A program made the position numbers and the translations under genes. From Candidatus Bathyarchaeota archaeon (GTDB lineage Archaea > Thermoproteota > Bathyarchaeia > TCS64), in the NCBI GenBank assembly GCA_030613835.1, contig JAUWLH010000094.1:1-6120 (forward strand): 6,120 nucleotides of DNA, written 5' to 3'. Below, in pieces: positions 4,821-6,120 of the stretch. Under the pieces are notes generated by a model, which worked only from the letters and a program-made list of their open reading frames with translations, was not told where the DNA came from and did not search any database. Within the stretch, counting starts at the first letter, position 1, and each line of letters starts with the position of its first letter.

Positions 4821-5915
4821 ATGGCTGACATCGAGAAGAAATCGGCGGACTACAAGAGCGCAGGCGACGACCTGCATGACACATACCACAGGCTCCACCC
4901 ACAGGTTCTCAGCAAGTTTGAGGACGAGATGCCCAAGATATGGGGCAGGAAATGGAAAGCAAACAGTACCGTGGGCAAGCTCAACACGGTTCTACTACAC
5001 CGCCCGGGCAAAGAGTTCCTGAGCGTGGGCAAGCCAACCCCATGGCCTCCGCACGAGGACAGCTGGAGGGCGTGGAGAATGATGGCGAAGCCCGACCTCG
5101 ATGAGCTAGTAGAGCACCACGAGACCCTGGTTGATGCCTTCAAGCAGGAGGGCGTGGAGGTCATCATCAGGAAACCTGACCCATACGACCCGCCATACAC
5201 CGTGAAGTCAATCTACTGTGACGACGTAGCTCACCCGGCCGTGTACGGTCACATCATCATGAGGATGTACGACAGCATCAGGAAGGGCGAGGAACTACCC
5301 ACATACCAGACCCTAGCAGAGCACGGCATCCCCGTTGTGGGTATGATATTCGGGGACGGAATGGTCGAGGGAGGACCATGCGGCTGGCTCGACGAGAAGC
5401 ACGCCATAATAGAGGTTCACTTCCCAAGGGGAAACACTAGGGAGCCCGGAGTCATGAGGGCCAACGAGTGGGGACAGAACCAGTACGCCAATATCATCAA
5501 GGCACAGGACCCCGAGGTGGACATCAGGATGGGGCCAGGATACGGCACTAGGAAGGGAACCATCCACTACAGCATGGTTGACAGGCACACCACGGTGGGC
5601 GAGGCCAGTTACTACGACCACTACCTCACGGACTGGATGGAGGCCGAGATGGACTGGACGTTCATCAAACCTCCAGACGACCTGGTAAGCATCGACACCA
5701 GAGGATTCGCCAAGGGACCGGACTGTGGAGTCGTGCTGGAACCGATGAAAATCATCACCAGCGACCAGTACCCCAAGGCGACAAAGTGGTTCGAGAGCGT
5801 GGGGATCGAGGTGATTGAGGTTCACATAGACAGCCTCATAAGGCCGCGGAACAGCGGGAGCATCCACTGCTGCGTGGGCACCCTCGACAGAGAGCCGGAG
5901 CCCAAGAGCTACTAG
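4821..5915 (+). CDS. Arginine deiminase/amidinotransferase-fold (guanidino-group modifying) family protein
   Basis: This 364-residue protein shows the order of motifs of the guanidino-group modifying enzyme superfamily (arginine deiminase, dimethylarginine dimethylaminohydrolase, amidinotransferases). After a roughly 50-residue N-terminal extension come VLLHRPGKEF (57-66), a first-repeat segment HHETLVDAFKQEGVEV (99-114), then RKGEE (154-158) and the EGG signature with Glu183 (183-185), and near the end GSIHCC (346-351), where Cys350 is the likely nucleophile. These enzymes attack the guanidinium carbon through that cysteine, giving deimination or amidino transfer. Two expected features differ: the usual HxD, whose His is the general base, reads SID (290-292), and the usual EGGD reads EGGP (183-186). 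Activity is therefore uncertain, or the reaction may differ. It is probably cytoplasmic. Its own dyad-bearing promoter suggests separate regulation. The substrate is unknown; fold assignment is confident, enzyme name is not. Confidence 0.85.
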   Translation: MADIEKKSADYKSAGDDLHDTYHRLHPQVLSKFEDEMPKIWGRKWKANSTVGKLNTVLLHRPGKEFLSVGKPTPWPPHEDSWRAWRMMAKPDLDELVEHHETLVDAFKQEGVEVIIRKPDPYDPPYTVKSIYCDDVAHPAVYGHIIMRMYDSIRKGEELPTYQTLAEHGIPVVGMIFGDGMVEGGPCGWLDEKHAIIEVHFPRGNTREPGVMRANEWGQNQYANIIKAQDPEVDIRMGPGYGTRKGTIHYSMVDRHTTVGEASYYDHYLTDWMEAEMDWTFIKPPDDLVSIDTRGFAKGPDCGVVLEPMKIITSDQYPKATKWFESVGIEVIEVHIDSLIRPRNSGSIHCCVGTLDREPEPKSY

Positions 5916-5916
5916 A

Positions 5917-5930
5917 CTCTATTTCTCTTC
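5917..5930 (+). terminator. Weak pyrimidine-rich terminator candidate
   Basis: CTCTATTTCTCTTC directly follows the TAG stop at 5913-5915 and precedes the next promoter. The T runs are short (three at most) and no hairpin is visible, so support is modest. Confidence 0.25.
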
Positions 5931-5937
5931 ACAACAC

Positions 5938-5947
5938 TAATTATCCA
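5938..5947 (+). promoter_or_regulatory. TATA-like box of the DUF3795-like gene
   Basis: TAATTATCCA (core AATTAT) is centred about 26 bases before ATG 5969, matching the leaderless pattern of the gene at 3044. No ribosome site is visible between it and the start. Confidence 0.4.
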
Positions 5948-5968
5948 TTACTGAAACCTACAACTTGT

Positions 5969-6120
5969 ATGTCTGAACGTAGGCTACTGGGATACTGTGG
6001 CATGTACTGCGGAGACTGTCTGGGCTGCTCGGGGGTAATAGCAGATGCATCCAAAGAGTTCATAAAAGTGCTGGATAACTACGAGTTCGAGAAGACCGCG
6101 ATACACGTGTTCCCCACCCA
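5969..6120 (+). CDS. DUF3795-like Cys-rich protein, N-terminal fragment cut by the window end
   Basis: Fifty complete codons are visible from ATG 5969, beginning MSERRLLGYCGMYCGDCLGC and running on without a stop to the end of the window. The N-terminal Cys pattern (Cys10, Cys14, Cys17, Cys20, as Y-C-G-x-x-C-x-x-C-x-x-C) is the hallmark of DUF3795 proteins. These are small, widely found in anaerobic bacteria and archaea, have no settled function, and probably bind a metal through the cysteines. The gene appears to have its own promoter and is probably unrelated in role to the hydrolases. It is incomplete here, so length and C-terminal features cannot be judged. Confidence 0.75.
   Translation, partial: MSERRLLGYCGMYCGDCLGCSGVIADASKEFIKVLDNYEFEKTAIHVFPT

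Noticed and set aside
5313..5867. 184-residue open frame on the minus strand opposite the amidinotransferase-like gene
   Set aside because: Antisense shadow; the His/Val-rich translation has no family features, and the plus strand carries conserved motifs.

Overview
The window looks archaeal. A TATA-like box (for example TTTATAT at 3016-3022) lies about 25-35 bases before most start codons. Several genes therefore seem to be read from leaderless or nearly leaderless messages, and arginine is mostly AGG/AGA. The lineage cannot be fixed from this sequence; a TACK-type or Thermoplasmata-type archaeon is possible.

Layout: 1-88 is intergenic, with a probable terminator for the gene to its right. 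A 12-helix major facilitator transporter lies on the minus strand (89-1279). A short divergent control region (about 1280-1406) holds a near-perfect 18-bp palindrome over the likely transporter TATA box. On the plus strand follow a possible 24-codon leader ORF (1407-1481), an MlrC-family (M81) metallohydrolase (1478-2986), an isoaspartyl-dipeptidase-like (IadA) amidohydrolase broken by one in-frame TGA (3044-4240), an unrecognised 154-residue acidic protein (4292-4756), an arginine deiminase/amidinotransferase-fold protein (4821-5915), and the start of a Cys-rich DUF3795-like protein (5969 to the window end). No RNA gene, CRISPR array, insertion sequence or origin was seen.

The grouping suggests uptake or export and breakdown of a peptide- or guanidine-containing compound: a transporter, two metal-dependent amide/peptide hydrolases and a guanidine-modifying-fold enzyme. 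This is inference. Each plus-strand gene seems to have its own promoter, so this looks like a functional cluster rather than one long operon. The most notable points are the isolated TGA codon that splits an otherwise intact amidohydrolase, loss of the known IadA substrate-contact residues while all metal ligands remain, apparent loss of the catalytic histidine in the amidinotransferase-like protein, dyad symmetries enclosing two TATA boxes, and the small ORF whose stop overlaps the mlrC-type start (ATGA).
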